From Streptomyces sp. NRRL F-525 (GTDB lineage: Bacteria; Actinomycetota; Actinomycetes; Streptomycetales; Streptomycetaceae), in NCBI RefSeq assembly GCF_000716605.1, contig NZ_JNXE01000032.1, positions 1-64,000 of the forward strand: a stretch of 64,000 nucleotides of DNA, given 5' to 3'. Every line of letters begins with the position of its first letter. The first letter of the stretch is position 1. Below are positions 1 through 8,689 of this stretch, one piece after another. The notes under the pieces are model-generated. The model did no database searches, had not been told where the DNA came from, and saw only the letters and a program-made list of their open reading frames with translations. Position numbers and translations under genes: made by a program.

Positions 1-5
1 CCCCG

Positions 6-629
6 TCACCCCTCCCGCAACCGCCCCCGCGCCACCATCAACGCAAACCCCAACAAATTAGCCCCCCGCCACCGCTCAGGATCCCCCGCCGCCACATCAT
101 CCGCAGCCAGCCCAATCCCCCACACCCGGTCAACAGGACTAGCCTCCACCAGCACCCGGTCACCCGTCCCCAGCAAAAACCCCCGCAGCCCCTCATCCGC
201 CGAGAACTTCCGCACACTCCCCTCGACGACAATCCCGAACCGCTCCCGAGCCCAGACCCCCTCGTCGAACCCCCGCACCAACCGCCCCGCCTTCTTCGCC
301 TCGGCCGGATGCCCCGCACCCAACACCCGCGCAAGCGCATCCCCGTCACCGAACAGCCGCGCTTTCCCCGCCATCATCCAGTGCTCGGCAGTCGCATACG
401 ACACCCCGTCCACGGTGAACGGCGACGGCCACCACTGACTCAGACAGCTCGCGCTCACACCCCCGTCCGGGCGCGGCCGGTGCCCCCAGAAGTGCAGGTA
501 CTTGACCCTCACCCCTGCCCGCACTTCCCTGATCAGCGCTTCCCGCGAATCGATCTTTTCCACGGCCCCCGCCGCGAGCTTCCCCGTGATCTCGTCCATA
601 CACGCGAGTCTTGCAGGCACCACTGACAC
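6..629 (-). CDS. NADAR (YbiA-like, DUF1768) family protein
   Basis: The predicted 207-residue protein carries a NADAR-type domain: an FWGH segment near residue 47, a SQWWPSPF stretch near 65, then a YATAEHWMMAGKARLF block. The last is the family signature for an N-glycosidase fold. Known relatives act on riboflavin-pathway intermediates or ADP-ribose-linked substrates; which applies here cannot be told from sequence. The start is uncertain: the 629 start gives MSVVPARLAC, and an internal Met ten codons in (599) is equally possible. It is divergent from the polyamine operon and its downstream neighbour lies outside the window. No signal peptide is seen, so it should be cytosolic. Confidence 0.85.
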   Translation of the reverse strand: MSVVPARLACMDEITGKLAAGAVEKIDSREALIREVRAGVRVKYLHFWGHRPRPDGGVSASCLSQWWPSPFTVDGVSYATAEHWMMAGKARLFGDGDALARVLGAGHPAEAKKAGRLVRGFDEGVWARERFGIVVEGSVRKFSADEGLRGFLLGTGDRVLVEASPVDRVWGIGLAADDVAAGDPERWRGANLLGFALMVARGRLREG

Positions 630-694
630 TCCGTCCCCCCTTTTCCACGAGGACTCGACACCTGGTCGACAGATTCCGTCGCGTAACCAAAAGG

Positions 695-715
695 CAACAA
701 CGGAATCACTTGTTG
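695..715. promoter_or_regulatory. Inverted repeat CAACAA-N9-TTGTTG ahead of the polyamine operon
   Basis: CAACAA (695-700) is mirrored by TTGTTG (710-715), about 96 bases before the aldehyde dehydrogenase start. Outside it, aaagg on the left roughly mirrors ccttt on the right. It lies in the divergent promoter region between the NADAR gene and the polyamine operon and could be an operator. The binding protein is unknown. Confidence 0.35.
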
Positions 716-810
716 GAGTCCCTTTGCTCTGTCAGGATCGGCATTCAAATCGAGCTGGAGCTACGCCACCCGCCAGCGGACGAAGCGGGGCGAAGGCGGA
801 GGAGAGCGAC

Positions 811-2346
811 ATGCACAACCCGGGCAGCGTCACCCCGGACCGATTCCCCGCACAGGAGTACTTCGCGGACGGCGCGCAGTTCATCGCGGGCCGCCTGACC
901 AAGGGCACCTCGGGCCACACCCACGCCGTCGTCGACCCGGCCACCGGCGAGGACGTCTACACGTACGAGCTGGCCGGGACGGCCGACGTGGACGCCGCCG
1001 TGGCAGCCGCCCGCGCCGCGTTCCCGGCCTGGTCCGGCGCCACCCCCGGCGAGCGCTCCGACGCGCTGCACCGCTTCGCCGCCGTACTCGCCGAGCGCGC
1101 GGACGACTTCGCCCGCGCCGAGTCCCTCCAGTGCGGCAAGCCCCTCAAGCTGACCCGCGAGTTCGACGTCCCCGGGACGATCGACAACACATCCTTCTTC
1201 GCCGGTGCCGCACGGCATCTGCAGGGGCAGTCGGCCGGTGAGTACTCCGGCGACCACACCTCGTACGTACGCCGTGAACCCATCGGTGTCGTCGGCTCCA
1301 TCGCGCCCTGGAACTACCCCCTCCAGATGGCCGCCTGGAAGATCCTCCCGGCGATCGCCGCGGGCAACACGATCGTCCTGAAGCCCGCCGAGCTGACCCC
1401 GCTCACCTCGCTGATGTTCGCCCAGGCCGCCACCGAGGCCGGCATCCCGGACGGTGTCATCAACATCATCACCGGCAGCGGGAAGGAAGCCGGTGAGCAC
1501 CTCGTCGGTCACCCCGACGTGGCCATGACGTCCTTCACCGGGTCCACCGCCGTCGGCAAGCGCGTCGCCGAAATCGCGACCGCCACCGTCAAGCGCCTCC
1601 ACCTGGAGCTCGGCGGCAAGGCACCCTTCGTGGTCTTCGACGACGCCGATCTCGACGCCGCCGTCAACGGAGCCGTCGCCGGTTCGCTCATCAACACCGG
1701 GCAGGACTGCACGGCCGCCACGCGCGCGTACGTGCAGCGGCCCCTCTACGACGCGTTCGTCCAGAAGACGGCCGCCCTCATGGCGAGCGTCCGGGTCGGC
1801 GATCCCTTCGCCCCGGGCACCGACCTCGGGCCACTGATCTCGCACGTCCAGCGCGACCGCGTCGCCGGTTTCGTCGACCGGGCGCGCGCCTACGCGCGCG
1901 TGGTGACCGGCGGCGAGGCTCCTCAGGGAGATCTCAAGAACGGCGCGTACTATCGCCCCACCCTGGTCGCGGACGCCGCCCAGGACAGCGAGATCGTGCA
2001 GTCGGAGCTCTTCGGCCCGGTGCTCGTGGTGCTCCCCTTCGACACCGACGACGAAGGCATCGCGCTCGCCAACGACACCCCGTACGGCCTCGCCGCCTCC
2101 GCGTGGAGCAAGGACGTCTACCGGGCCAATCGCGCGACCCGCGAGATCAAGGCCGGCTGTGTGTGGATCAACGACCACATCCCGATCATCAGCGAGATGC
2201 CCCACGGCGGCTACAAGGCGTCCGGCTTCGGCAAGGACATGTCCGCCTACTCGTTCGAGGAGTACACCCAGATCAAGCACGTCATGTTCGACAACACGGC
2301 GGTGGCCCGCAAGGACTGGCACCGCACGATCTTCGGGGACCGATAG
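811..2346 (+). CDS. Gamma-aminobutyraldehyde dehydrogenase-like NAD-dependent aldehyde dehydrogenase
   Basis: The 511-residue protein is a full-length aldehyde dehydrogenase: IAPWNYPLQ near 164, SFTGSTAVGK near 241, general-base Glu266 in LELGGK, and catalytic Cys300 in NTGQDCTAA. I chose ATG 811 because GGAGGAGAG precedes it; the open frame extends further upstream, but without homology and across the promoter. It is followed after 56 bases by a PotD-like binding protein and the rest of a polyamine importer plus an amine oxidase. Oxidation of 4-aminobutanal or its gamma-glutamyl derivative to GABA or gamma-Glu-GABA is therefore the likely reaction. Substrate is inferred from context. Confidence 0.88.
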   Translation: MHNPGSVTPDRFPAQEYFADGAQFIAGRLTKGTSGHTHAVVDPATGEDVYTYELAGTADVDAAVAAARAAFPAWSGATPGERSDALHRFAAVLAERADDFARAESLQCGKPLKLTREFDVPGTIDNTSFFAGAARHLQGQSAGEYSGDHTSYVRREPIGVVGSIAPWNYPLQMAAWKILPAIAAGNTIVLKPAELTPLTSLMFAQAATEAGIPDGVINIITGSGKEAGEHLVGHPDVAMTSFTGSTAVGKRVAEIATATVKRLHLELGGKAPFVVFDDADLDAAVNGAVAGSLINTGQDCTAATRAYVQRPLYDAFVQKTAALMASVRVGDPFAPGTDLGPLISHVQRDRVAGFVDRARAYARVVTGGEAPQGDLKNGAYYRPTLVADAAQDSEIVQSELFGPVLVVLPFDTDDEGIALANDTPYGLAASAWSKDVYRANRATREIKAGCVWINDHIPIISEMPHGGYKASGFGKDMSAYSFEEYTQIKHVMFDNTAVARKDWHRTIFGDR

Positions 2347-2402
2347 CAGAACTGACGGCCGCCCGAGCCGCGGCCGTCTCCTCCCGAAAGGGCAGCACGC
2401 GC

Positions 2403-3650
2403 ATGAAGCAGTACGAGCCCGACCGCCTGACCCCGGCCGAAGTGGCCGCCGTGCGGCGCAGCTTCCGCAAGAGCCGGTCCGCGCTGACCCGCCGTTCGGT
2501 GCTGCGCGCCTCCGCGGGCGGCGCGCTCGCGGTCGGCGGACTCGGCGCCCTGAGCGGCTGCGGGATCCCCGCGGCCGGCAAGACGCAGGGCGGCGTCTCC
2601 GCCGACGACCACTCGGCCACGGAGAAGGAGATCGACTTCTCCAACTGGCCCGAGTACATCGACACGGACGAGAGCGGCAACCACCGTCCGACGCTGGACG
2701 CGTTCACCAAGCGGACCGGCATCAAGGTCAAGTACACCGAGGACATCAACGACAACGACGAGTTCTTCGGCAAGATCCAGCCGCAGCTCGCCGCCGGCCA
2801 GTCCACCGGCCGCGACCTGATCGTCCTCACCGACTGGCTGGCCGCCCGCATGATCCGCCTGGGCTACGTCCAGAAACTGGACGCGTCGAACCTGCCGCAC
2901 GCCTACGCCAACCTCTCGGACCAGTTCCGCAGCCCCGACTGGGACCCGGGCCGGGCGTACTCGTACGTGTGGCAGGGCATCTCGACGGTCATCGCCTACA
3001 ACAAGAAGGCGCTCGACGGGGTCGAGGTGAAGTCGATCTCCGACCTCCTCGACAACCCCAAGCTCAAGGGCCGCGTCGGCTTCCTCACCGAGATGCGCGA
3101 CAGCGTCGGCATGACCATGCTCGACATGGGCAAGGACCCGGCGAAGTTCACCACCGACGACTACGACGCGGTCATCGCCCGCCTCCAGAAGGCCGTCGAC
3201 AAGGGCCAGATCCGCCGCTTCACCGGCAACGACTACACGTCCGACCTCACCAAGGGCGACTTCGCCGCGTGCGTCGCCTGGGGCGGCGACATCGTGCAGC
3301 TCCAGGCGGACAACCCGGACGTCGGCTACGTCATCCCCGCTGCCGGCTACATGACGTCGACCGACAACATGCTGATCCCCAACAAGGCGCGCCACAAGAC
3401 GAACGCCGAGCGGCTCATCGACTACTACTACGAGCCCGAGCCGGCCGCCGAACTGGCCGCCTACGTCAACTACGTCAGCCCGGTCGCGGACGTGAAGCCC
3501 TACCTCGCCAAGATCGACAAGTCGGCGGCGAGCAACCCGCTGATCCTCCCCGACAAGGCCATGGCCGCCAAGTCGCACGCCTTCCGCTCCCTGAGCTCGA
3601 AGGAAGAGACGTCATACCAGCAGAAGTTCGCAAAGCTCACAGGGGCGTGA
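2403..3650 (+). CDS. Polyamine ABC transporter substrate-binding lipoprotein (PotD/PotF-like)
   Basis: The 415-residue protein begins with a long charged leader, a twin-arginine motif (TRRSVLRAS, residues 29-37), a hydrophobic stretch and a lipobox LSGC with Cys53. It is thus probably a Tat-exported lipoprotein on the outer face of the membrane. The mature part has PotD-like features (INFSNWPEYI-like IDFSNWPEYIDTDE near 80, a TDWLAARMIRLGY segment). It should capture putrescine or spermidine and deliver it to the PotB/PotC-like permeases encoded downstream. The ATG at 2403 follows a GAAAGGG ribosome site. It ends within a few bases of the ATPase gene. Confidence 0.9.
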   Translation: MKQYEPDRLTPAEVAAVRRSFRKSRSALTRRSVLRASAGGALAVGGLGALSGCGIPAAGKTQGGVSADDHSATEKEIDFSNWPEYIDTDESGNHRPTLDAFTKRTGIKVKYTEDINDNDEFFGKIQPQLAAGQSTGRDLIVLTDWLAARMIRLGYVQKLDASNLPHAYANLSDQFRSPDWDPGRAYSYVWQGISTVIAYNKKALDGVEVKSISDLLDNPKLKGRVGFLTEMRDSVGMTMLDMGKDPAKFTTDDYDAVIARLQKAVDKGQIRRFTGNDYTSDLTKGDFAACVAWGGDIVQLQADNPDVGYVIPAAGYMTSTDNMLIPNKARHKTNAERLIDYYYEPEPAAELAAYVNYVSPVADVKPYLAKIDKSAASNPLILPDKAMAAKSHAFRSLSSKEETSYQQKFAKLTGA

Positions 3651-3655
3651 CGACG

Positions 3656-4809
<1,154 letters not shown>

Positions 4810-4810
<1 letters not shown>

Positions 4811-5736
4811 TGGCCGCTGTCACCGAGGCGCCGCCCCTGGCGCCCGCGCCGGAGGAGAAGCCGCCGCGCAAGAAGAGGGGCCGCTGGACGCCGTACTGGC
4901 TGCTGCTGCCCGGCATTCTCTGGCTGATCGTCTTCTTCGCGCTGCCGATGATCTACCAGGGCTCCACGTCGATCCAGACGGGCTCCCTGGAGGACGGCTA
5001 CAAGGTCACCTGGCACTTCGCCACCTACTGGGACGCGCTGTCCGAGTACTGGCCGCAGTTCCTGCGCTCGGTCTTCTACGCCGCCGCCGCGACCATCCTC
5101 TGTCTGCTGCTCGGGTACCCGCTGGCGTACCTCATCGCGTTCCGCGCGGGACGCTGGCGGAACCTGATCATGATCCTGGTGATCGCGCCGTTCTTCACCA
5201 GCTTCCTGATCCGCACGCTCGCCTGGAAGACGATCCTCGCGGACAGCGGCCCGGTCGTGAGCGTCCTCAACACGCTGCACGTCCTGGACGTCACCAACTG
5301 GCTCGGCTGGACGTCGGGGGACCGCGTCCTGGCCACCCCACTCGCGGTCGTCTGCGGACTGACGTACAACTTCCTGCCGTTCATGGTGCTTCCGCTCTAC
5401 ACCTCGCTGGAGCGCATCGACGGACGGCTGCACGAGGCGGCCGGCGATCTGTACGCCAAGCCCTTCACCACCTTCCGCAAGGTCACCTTCCCGCTGTCGA
5501 TGCCCGGCGTCGTCTCCGGCACCCTGCTGACCTTCATCCCGGCGGCCGGTGACTACGTCAACGCCGAACTCCTCGGCTCCACGGACACCCGCATGATCGG
5601 AAACGTCATCCAGACGCAGTTCCTGCGCATTCTGGATTACCCGACAGCGGCCGCTCTCTCCTTCATCCTCATGGCCGCCATTCTCGCCATGGTGACCATC
5701 TACATTCGCAAGTCCGGGACGGAGGATCTGGTTTAA
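4810..5736 (+). CDS. potB: Polyamine ABC transporter permease (PotB-like)
   Basis: The 308-residue membrane protein has a Lys/Arg/Pro-rich cytosolic N-terminus and about six membrane segments (the first near residues 33-50, LLLPGILWLIVFFALP). The permease EAA loop lies around HEAAGDLYAKPFTTFRKVTFPLSMPG, which contacts the ATPase. The start overlaps the ATPase stop by one base, and the stop directly abuts the next ATG. It forms the channel with the PotC-like partner. Confidence 0.92.
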
Positions 5737-6537
5737 ATGGCCGTCGTACGCTGGTTCAAGCGTCATTTCGTCGTCATCGCGGGCCTGTTGACCCTCGGAT
5801 ATCTCCTCCTTCCGAACGTCATCGTCACGGTGTTCTCCTTCAACAAGCCGAAGGGGCGCTTCAATTACGAGTGGCAGCAGTTCTCGCTGGACGCCTGGGA
5901 GAAGCCGTGCGGTGTCGCCGACATGTGCGGCTCGCTCTCCATCAGCCTCCAGATCGCCGTCTGGGCGACCATCGGCGCCACGCTCCTCGGCACGATGATC
6001 GCCTTCGCGCTGGTCCGCTACCGCTTCCGCGCCCGCGGCGCGATCAACTCGCTGATCTTCCTGCCGATGGCGATGCCCGAGGTCGTCATGGCGGCCTCGC
6101 TGCTCACCCTGTTCCTCAACATGGGCGCCCAACTGGGCTTCTACACCATCCTGATCGCCCACATCATGTTCTGCCTCAGCTTCGTCGTCACCGCCGTCAA
6201 GGCCCGCGTGATGTCGATGGACCCGCGCCTGGAGCAGGCCGCCCAGGACCTCTACGCCGGCCCGGTGCAGACGTTCCTGCGCGTCACCCTGCCGATCGCG
6301 GCCCCCGGAATCGCGGCGGGCGCGCTGCTCTCCTTCGCGCTCTCCTTCGACGATTTCATCATCACCAATTTCAACGCGGGTTCGACCGTCACCTTCCCCA
6401 TGTTCGTCTGGGGTTCGGCACAGCGCGGCACACCCGTTCAGATCAATGTCATCGGTACGACCATGTTCCTCGTCGCCGTATTGTTGGTGCTCGTCTCCAT
6501 GGCGATCACCAACCGTCGCAACAAGGTGAAGGCATAA
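5737..6537 (+). CDS. potC: Polyamine ABC transporter permease (PotC-like)
   Basis: The 266-residue permease starts immediately after the PotB-like stop. It has six predicted hydrophobic segments and an EAA loop EQAAQDLYAGPVQTFLRVTLP. The stretch SFDDFIITNFNAG is typical of PotC. It is the second half of the polyamine channel. The importer is complete here (binding protein, ATPase, two permeases), unlike the sugar importer at 22-26 kb. Confidence 0.92.
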   Translation: MAVVRWFKRHFVVIAGLLTLGYLLLPNVIVTVFSFNKPKGRFNYEWQQFSLDAWEKPCGVADMCGSLSISLQIAVWATIGATLLGTMIAFALVRYRFRARGAINSLIFLPMAMPEVVMAASLLTLFLNMGAQLGFYTILIAHIMFCLSFVVTAVKARVMSMDPRLEQAAQDLYAGPVQTFLRVTLPIAAPGIAAGALLSFALSFDDFIITNFNAGSTVTFPMFVWGSAQRGTPVQINVIGTTMFLVAVLLVLVSMAITNRRNKVKA

Positions 6538-6584
6538 CCGCAGCAATAGCGCCAACCCTGTGAACCCTGTAGGGAGTTGAAATC

Positions 6585-8012
6585 ATGGCCCCGAGCGCCA
6601 TGAGCCGCAGCAACAATTGGACCAAGTCCCTTTCCGAAGCACGGCCGGTGCCGTTCTGGCTGGACGACCCCGGCAAGCCCCACCCCGAACCCGCGCTCAC
6701 CGGCGGCGAGACCTGCGATCTGCTGGTCGTCGGCGGCGGTTACAGCGGACTGTGGACCGCGCTCATCGCGAAAGAGCGCGACCCGCAGCGGGATGTCGTC
6801 CTGCTGGAAGGCCGCGAGGTGGGCTGGGCCGCCTCGGGCCGCAACGGCGGTTTCTGCGCCGCCTCGCTCACCCACGGACTCTCCAACGGCCTCACCCGCT
6901 GGCCCGACGAGATCCACCAGCTGGAGGAGCTGGGCGCCCGCAACCTCGACGCGATCGAGAGCGCGGTCGCCCGCTACTCCCTGGACTGCGAGTTCGAGCG
7001 CACCGGCGAGATCGACGTCGCCACCGAACCGCACCAGGCCGAGGAACTCCACGACTGGTACGGCGAGTTGGAGAGCCAGGGCCTCGCCGACGGCACCGAG
7101 TTCCTCGACGCCGAGGCGCTCCGCGAACAGGTCGCCTCCCCGACCTTCCTGGCCGGCCTCTACGACCGTAGAGGCGTCGCGATGCTCAACCCGGCAAAGC
7201 TGGCCTGGGGGTTGAAGCGCGCCTGCCTCCAACTCGGCGTCCGCGTCTACGAACACACCCCCGCCCTCGCCCTCAAGCCGTTCGGCGCCGGCATGGCCGT
7301 ACGCACCCCGTACGGCTCGGTCCGCGCCCGCCGGGTAGCGCTCGGCACCAACATCTTCCCGAACCTGGTCAAGCGCGTCCGCTCGTACACCGTCCCGGTC
7401 TACGACTACGCCCTGATGACCGAGCCGCTCTCCGCCGACCAGCTGGCGTCGATCGGCTGGAAGAACCGCCAGGGCCTCGGCGACTCGGCGAACCAGTTCC
7501 ACTACTTCCGGCTGTCGGCCGACAACCGCATCCTGTGGGGCGGTTACGACGCGATCTATCCCTACGGCGGCCGGGTGCGCGCCGAGTACGACGACCGGCC
7601 GGAGACGTACGCCAAGCTGGCCGAGCACTTCTTCACCTGCTTCCCGCAGCTGGAGGGGCTCAACTTCTCGCACGCGTGGGGCGGCGCGATCGACACCTGC
7701 TCGCGCTTCTCGGCCTTCTTCGGCACCGCCCACCAGGGCAAGGTCGCGTACGCGGCGGGCTTCACCGGGCTCGGCGTGGGCGCGACCCGCTTCGGCGCGG
7801 ACGTGATGCTGGACCTGCTCGCGGGGGAGCGGACCGAGCGCACCGAACTGGAGATGGTCCGCAAGAAGCCGCTGCCCTTCCCGCCCGAGCCCTTCGCGTG
7901 GACCGGTATCGCGCTCACCAAGTGGTCGCTGGCGCACGCCGATTCACACGGCGGCCGGCGCAACCTCTGGCTGAAGACGATGGACAAGCTGGGCCTCGGC
8001 TTCGACAGCTGA
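6585..8012 (+). CDS. FAD-dependent amine oxidase (DAO family, gamma-glutamylputrescine oxidase-like)
   Basis: The 475-residue protein has a Rossmann FAD motif VVGGGYSGLW at residues 48-57, an E at the end of beta-2 (VVLLEG), and the GWAASGRNGGF segment near 77 typical of DAO/PuuB-like oxidases. The C-terminal AAGFTGLGVG block contacts FAD. Start ATG 6585 follows GTAGGGAGTTGA. It is the last clear gene of the polyamine operon and would oxidise putrescine, or gamma-glutamylputrescine, to the aldehyde used by the dehydrogenase at 811. No gamma-glutamylpolyamine synthetase is in the window, so the exact substrate is unsettled. Confidence 0.85.
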   Translation: MAPSAMSRSNNWTKSLSEARPVPFWLDDPGKPHPEPALTGGETCDLLVVGGGYSGLWTALIAKERDPQRDVVLLEGREVGWAASGRNGGFCAASLTHGLSNGLTRWPDEIHQLEELGARNLDAIESAVARYSLDCEFERTGEIDVATEPHQAEELHDWYGELESQGLADGTEFLDAEALREQVASPTFLAGLYDRRGVAMLNPAKLAWGLKRACLQLGVRVYEHTPALALKPFGAGMAVRTPYGSVRARRVALGTNIFPNLVKRVRSYTVPVYDYALMTEPLSADQLASIGWKNRQGLGDSANQFHYFRLSADNRILWGGYDAIYPYGGRVRAEYDDRPETYAKLAEHFFTCFPQLEGLNFSHAWGGAIDTCSRFSAFFGTAHQGKVAYAAGFTGLGVGATRFGADVMLDLLAGERTERTELEMVRKKPLPFPPEPFAWTGIALTKWSLAHADSHGGRRNLWLKTMDKLGLGFDS

Positions 8013-8080
8013 TCGCCGCCCCTTCTGAGATGTGATCCGGTTCACTCCTTCGTGGTGCCGGAACCCGCGTAATGCCTGGC

Positions 8081-8138
8081 GGAGACCTCCCTCTCTCCTG
8101 TGACGCGACCAGCGTCGACATGAGAAAGGGAGGTCTCC
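8081..8138 (+). promoter_or_regulatory. Long hairpin covering the ribosome binding site of the next gene
   Basis: GGAGACCTCCCTCTCTC (8081-8097) pairs with GAGAAAGGGAGGTCTCC (8122-8138) over 17 positions with one mismatch. The loop holds a second stem, GACGC (8102-8106) with GCGTC (8112-8116). The right arm contains AAAGGGAGG, the only good ribosome site for ATG 8141. The structure could end transcription of the polyamine operon, hide the ribosome site, or do both. Confidence 0.6.
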
Positions 8139-8140
8139 TC

Positions 8141-8608
8141 ATGACTGGGGCGAAGACGGCCGTCGAGTGGCTGGCATCCGTAGCTCCGGATCCGGAGGCC
8201 TGCCGCTGGGAATGGGAGCGCAACCCCCTCGGGGTCGCGCTGCTGCCCGCCGGCAAGGCCTGGGACGTACTCATCCTGCCGGGTGAGCTCGGCTATCCCA
8301 CGCTCGATGTGCTCACCAGGGTCATCGATCAACTGGGCCCGGTACTCGTCGACTTCGGCGACGCACGGATGGGCTTCCTCGTACCGCCCGGCACCGCGAG
8401 CCGCTGGCTGGGCACGGGGATCCGTACGGCGGGACTCGGCACCTGGATCGTCGTGCCGTACCCCGGCCGGTCGACCGGCGGAGTCCGCTGGCTGGTACCG
8501 CCGGACGGCTCCGGCACCCTCACCGACCCCGCACTCCTCGAACTCGCCATGCACGAGGCGGCGGCGGGCCTGGCCACGGAAGGGGAGGACGGGAGGACGG
8601 GTAACTGA
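8141..8608 (+). CDS. Conserved-type small protein of unknown function
   Basis: I do not recognise the family with certainty. The 155-residue product is soluble, with no signal peptide or membrane segment. It contains WERNPLGVALLPAGKAWDVLILP near residues 24-46 and GFLVPPGTASRWLGTGI near 77, which loosely resembles the N-terminal fold of bifunctional primase/polymerase-like proteins of actinomycetes. ATG 8141 was chosen for its near-perfect AAAGGGAGG ribosome site; ATG 8120 in the same frame lacks one. That ribosome site is buried in a strong hairpin. It lies between the polyamine operon and the chitinase. Confidence 0.7.
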   Translation: MTGAKTAVEWLASVAPDPEACRWEWERNPLGVALLPAGKAWDVLILPGELGYPTLDVLTRVIDQLGPVLVDFGDARMGFLVPPGTASRWLGTGIRTAGLGTWIVVPYPGRSTGGVRWLVPPDGSGTLTDPALLELAMHEAAAGLATEGEDGRTGN

Positions 8609-8627
8609 TCGAGGTCTTGACAAGCTA

Positions 8628-8643
8628 ATTGGTCTGGACCAAA
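8628..8643. promoter_or_regulatory. DasR-like (dre) operator overlapping the chitinase promoter
   Basis: ATTGGTCTGGACCAAA contains TGGTCTGGACCA, which differs by one base from the known DasR core TGGTCTAGACCA. DasR is the GntR regulator of N-acetylglucosamine and chitin genes in Streptomyces. A TTGACA at 8617-8622 is a good -35, and the palindrome fills the space between it and the expected -10 (about 8640-8645). Bound repressor would therefore block the promoter of the chitinase starting at 8690. Confidence 0.75.
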
Positions 8644-8689
8644 TTGGGCGCGCTCCACCCCTCCAATTCCCCCATGCCCGGAGGCACTT

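Noticed and set aside
745..2322. Long minus-strand open frame opposite the aldehyde dehydrogenase
   Set aside because: It is a shadow from high GC codon bias; its translation has no recognisable domain and it opposes a full-length conserved enzyme. The same holds for other long antisense frames, for example 4669-6555, 21979-24816 and 27970-30063.
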